The notes under the pieces are model-generated. The model was not told the DNA's origin and did not search any database. It saw nothing but the letters and a program-made list of their open reading frames with translations. The position numbers were made by a program, and so were the translations under genes. Shown here one piece after another: positions 62,162 through 64,000 of a stretch of DNA of 64,000 nt. Each line of letters starts with the position of its first letter. The first letter of the stretch is position 1. Where the stretch lies: the NCBI GenBank assembly GCA_034440615.1, contig JAOTOM010002312.1, forward strand, positions 1 through 64,000. Reading direction: 5' to 3'. The stretch is from Ashinkailepas kermadecensis. Taxonomy: Eukaryota > Arthropoda > Thecostraca > Neolepadidae.

Positions 62162-64000
62162 GTTCCCTAGCCCTCCAATCAAACGCCAAACACCTGTTCC
62201 GAAATCAAACATGTCCCCCGGGCGCCGATCCGAGGGTTCTTGACTTTGGGAAGTGATGCGGCAGTAACCGCTAGCTTGGGTAAACTCGTGAATTCTACCC
62301 GGGCACTGGGCCACTAAACCATAGCACCACGTGTCTACGAGACTTCCACATGCTTTGAATGGTACGGAGTAATAGTACAGAGCAATTGAACCCGGGAAGC
62401 TGATTTATATATGGAACCGGGGATAACATTCCACTTAGAAAGGAATGGACTTGAGGCTCAAGTTAATTATAGAGGACCCTGTAGTCCGTTGTGTGCGTTT
62501 TATGTCACGCCGAGATATGCCGAAGGCTTTTAAGCGAGCAAGTAGCAAACTATGACTAAAAACAAACCCCGTGACCCGACACGAGGTCGCCCACGCTTCC
62601 TTGTATCGCCCTTTTGTCAACTGCATTGCGTCACGGTGATACAGTGCCCCTCAGCACATTACCGGTTGCTAAAGGGAACACAAAGTTGAAAGTTGACCTT
62701 GTAGTGTCGCTGACCCAGGTCGACCTAGCTTGGTCCGAGACGCGGCACCTCCCTTTAAGTGCTGCTGCCAGATGAACAAGTTGTCCATTCGCGGCATTCT
62801 TTTTGCACCATATGTATGGTTATGTGAACTCCTCACCACTTGAAATGTCCATGAGATATCGCAAAGCAGTCACGATGGGGAAACATCGTTTACCGTGAAA
62901 TCGCTGGAAACTCGCCGTCAGGCTTTGTACCTGTCAGTACATGTATTAATTACCCTTGAATGCTGAGGGTCGGCTAAACATTCGGAGGTCTAAATGAAAC
63001 CTTCAGTTGGTGTCGTTGAGAAACGAACAGTGCACCGACCATTGCGTCGCCAAACGTACTACGTGCGAAAAGGGATTTGACAGGGAATTAATCCCGGGTT
63101 CGTCCGTTACTTAATGTAAAAGCTAGCCGGCAAGACAGGACAGGACGAACCCGACTACCGTCTGTGACGGAAAAACGCGAGACGACTTACGCATTTTAGT
63201 GAGGAGACGGTTTGCAAGCCGCTCTTCCACGGGCCAGAAATTCCATGCCAAAACGTGAGCTACGAATAGCCTCCGCCATCTTCTCTTCGGAGGAGACGGA
63301 GGATGGTTGATAGGAGACGGGAATTGACGAAACACTGCTGGTTGAACCCCTGGGAAAGCGTGCCGGAAAGACTGGACATTTCACAAGGCAGCAGGATAAC
63401 TTGAGTAATTATAGGCCGCAAATCCTTCAGGGATGGTGATCACAGAGCGCCGAAGGGCATCCCGAGGGTAGTAAGACCCGACGGGGTCGATGGGTAAGCT
63501 CGCAGGCAGCGGCACCCAATTTTGGTTCGGGATGAATCTGTGCGCACAGTTTAGGTAACAGCCAAAAACGGCCAGGTTGGTATTCATTCCCCGTCTCAGC
63601 TATTCCAGTAGGTCTGGGCCTCTTGATTACGGCACAGGCAGGGAAGATGAAGTTTGGCGTTCCGTAAGCCCCCCAAGGATAGGACAGGCAGGGGATTTGA
63701 GGGTCTCCCTATATGACCCCCGGCAGGATAGGTTAGAAAGACGATAGGGGGCCCATTCCGACCGATTTGTGGCCCAGGACCACCTGTGGGGGTGCCCGCC
63801 GATCGCAAGTTCGAGCATGCAAGTCCTGGCAAGGCTTTGACTCATTTAAAGTGTAGGTATGTCGGCCATTATTACCCAAGCCCAGACATAAGATCATCAG
63901 AAACTAACGGAATGTCGCAGCCCCTTGTCATCGAGCCTTGAAGGCAGTAACGGAAAATAGTATATCATTCACAACCAACAGTGTCGCGTCAGTCGGTCAC
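62162..64000. other. Right flank without recognisable gene
   Basis: Mixed-composition DNA with only short frames (70 codons or fewer on the minus strand near 63123-63845) and no domain, repeat unit or RNA gene I can support. It has no visible similarity to the receptor units. Confidence 0.5.

Noticed and set aside
62255..62335. tRNA-like stretch on the minus strand near GGTTTAGTGGCCCAGTGCCCGGG
   Set aside because: No convincing B-box at the right distance and no cloverleaf could be drawn.

Overview
The window looks like nuclear DNA of an arthropod, most likely a chelicerate and possibly an ixodid tick. This is inferred from divergent intronless ionotropic receptors, many decayed transposons, long dinucleotide runs and no bacterial-type gene packing. 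No database search was possible.

The backbone is a tandem array of segmental duplicates of about 7.4 kb, all in one orientation. Each unit holds, from left to right: a non-coding A-block of about 3 kb, a decayed duplicate of the receptor 3' end, a single-exon ionotropic receptor (IR) gene on the minus strand, and a 5' flank of 1.2-2 kb (U-block). Five receptor ORFs are open over 588-592 codons: 8336-10105, 15490-17256, 23748-25514, 43912-45690 and 57854-59623. A sixth, more diverged C-terminal half survives at 39409-40010. Chemosensory IRs are ligand-gated cation channels of the glutamate-receptor fold. The copies differ mainly in the ligand-binding lobes and hardly at all in the N-terminal quarter.

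The units are interrupted by mobile DNA. Unit 1 is split by a 1.46-kb foldback element (2137-3593) and a broken RNase H-bearing LINE (about 3594-7870). Between units 3 and 4 (25.7-40.2 kb) lie a (TA)n run, a GC-rich tyrosine-recombinase (DIRS/Ngaro-like) retroelement with a 55-bp minisatellite, a DNA element with inverted repeats of about 440 bp around a broken, probably transposase-like ORF, a second (TA)n run, a partial A-block, LINE fragments and the IR fragment. Between units 4 and 5 sits a 5.45-kb hAT-like insertion (47788-53238). It has an 8-bp target duplication, is confirmed by empty sites in units 1 and 2, and is filled largely with diverged 21-bp minisatellite. The right end (60.9-64 kb) has left the array and holds a GC-rich TATA-containing segment, a (CT)n run and sequence in which I recognise no gene.

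The most interesting items are the receptor array itself, including binding-lobe divergence, a pore substitution in copy 1 and a stop-loss in copy 4; the long-TIR element whose ORF belongs to an arthropod family I know only as uncharacterised; and the minisatellite-filled hAT-like insertion. One 140-bp stretch in unit 2 (14016-14158) looks like a consensus or base-calling artefact.
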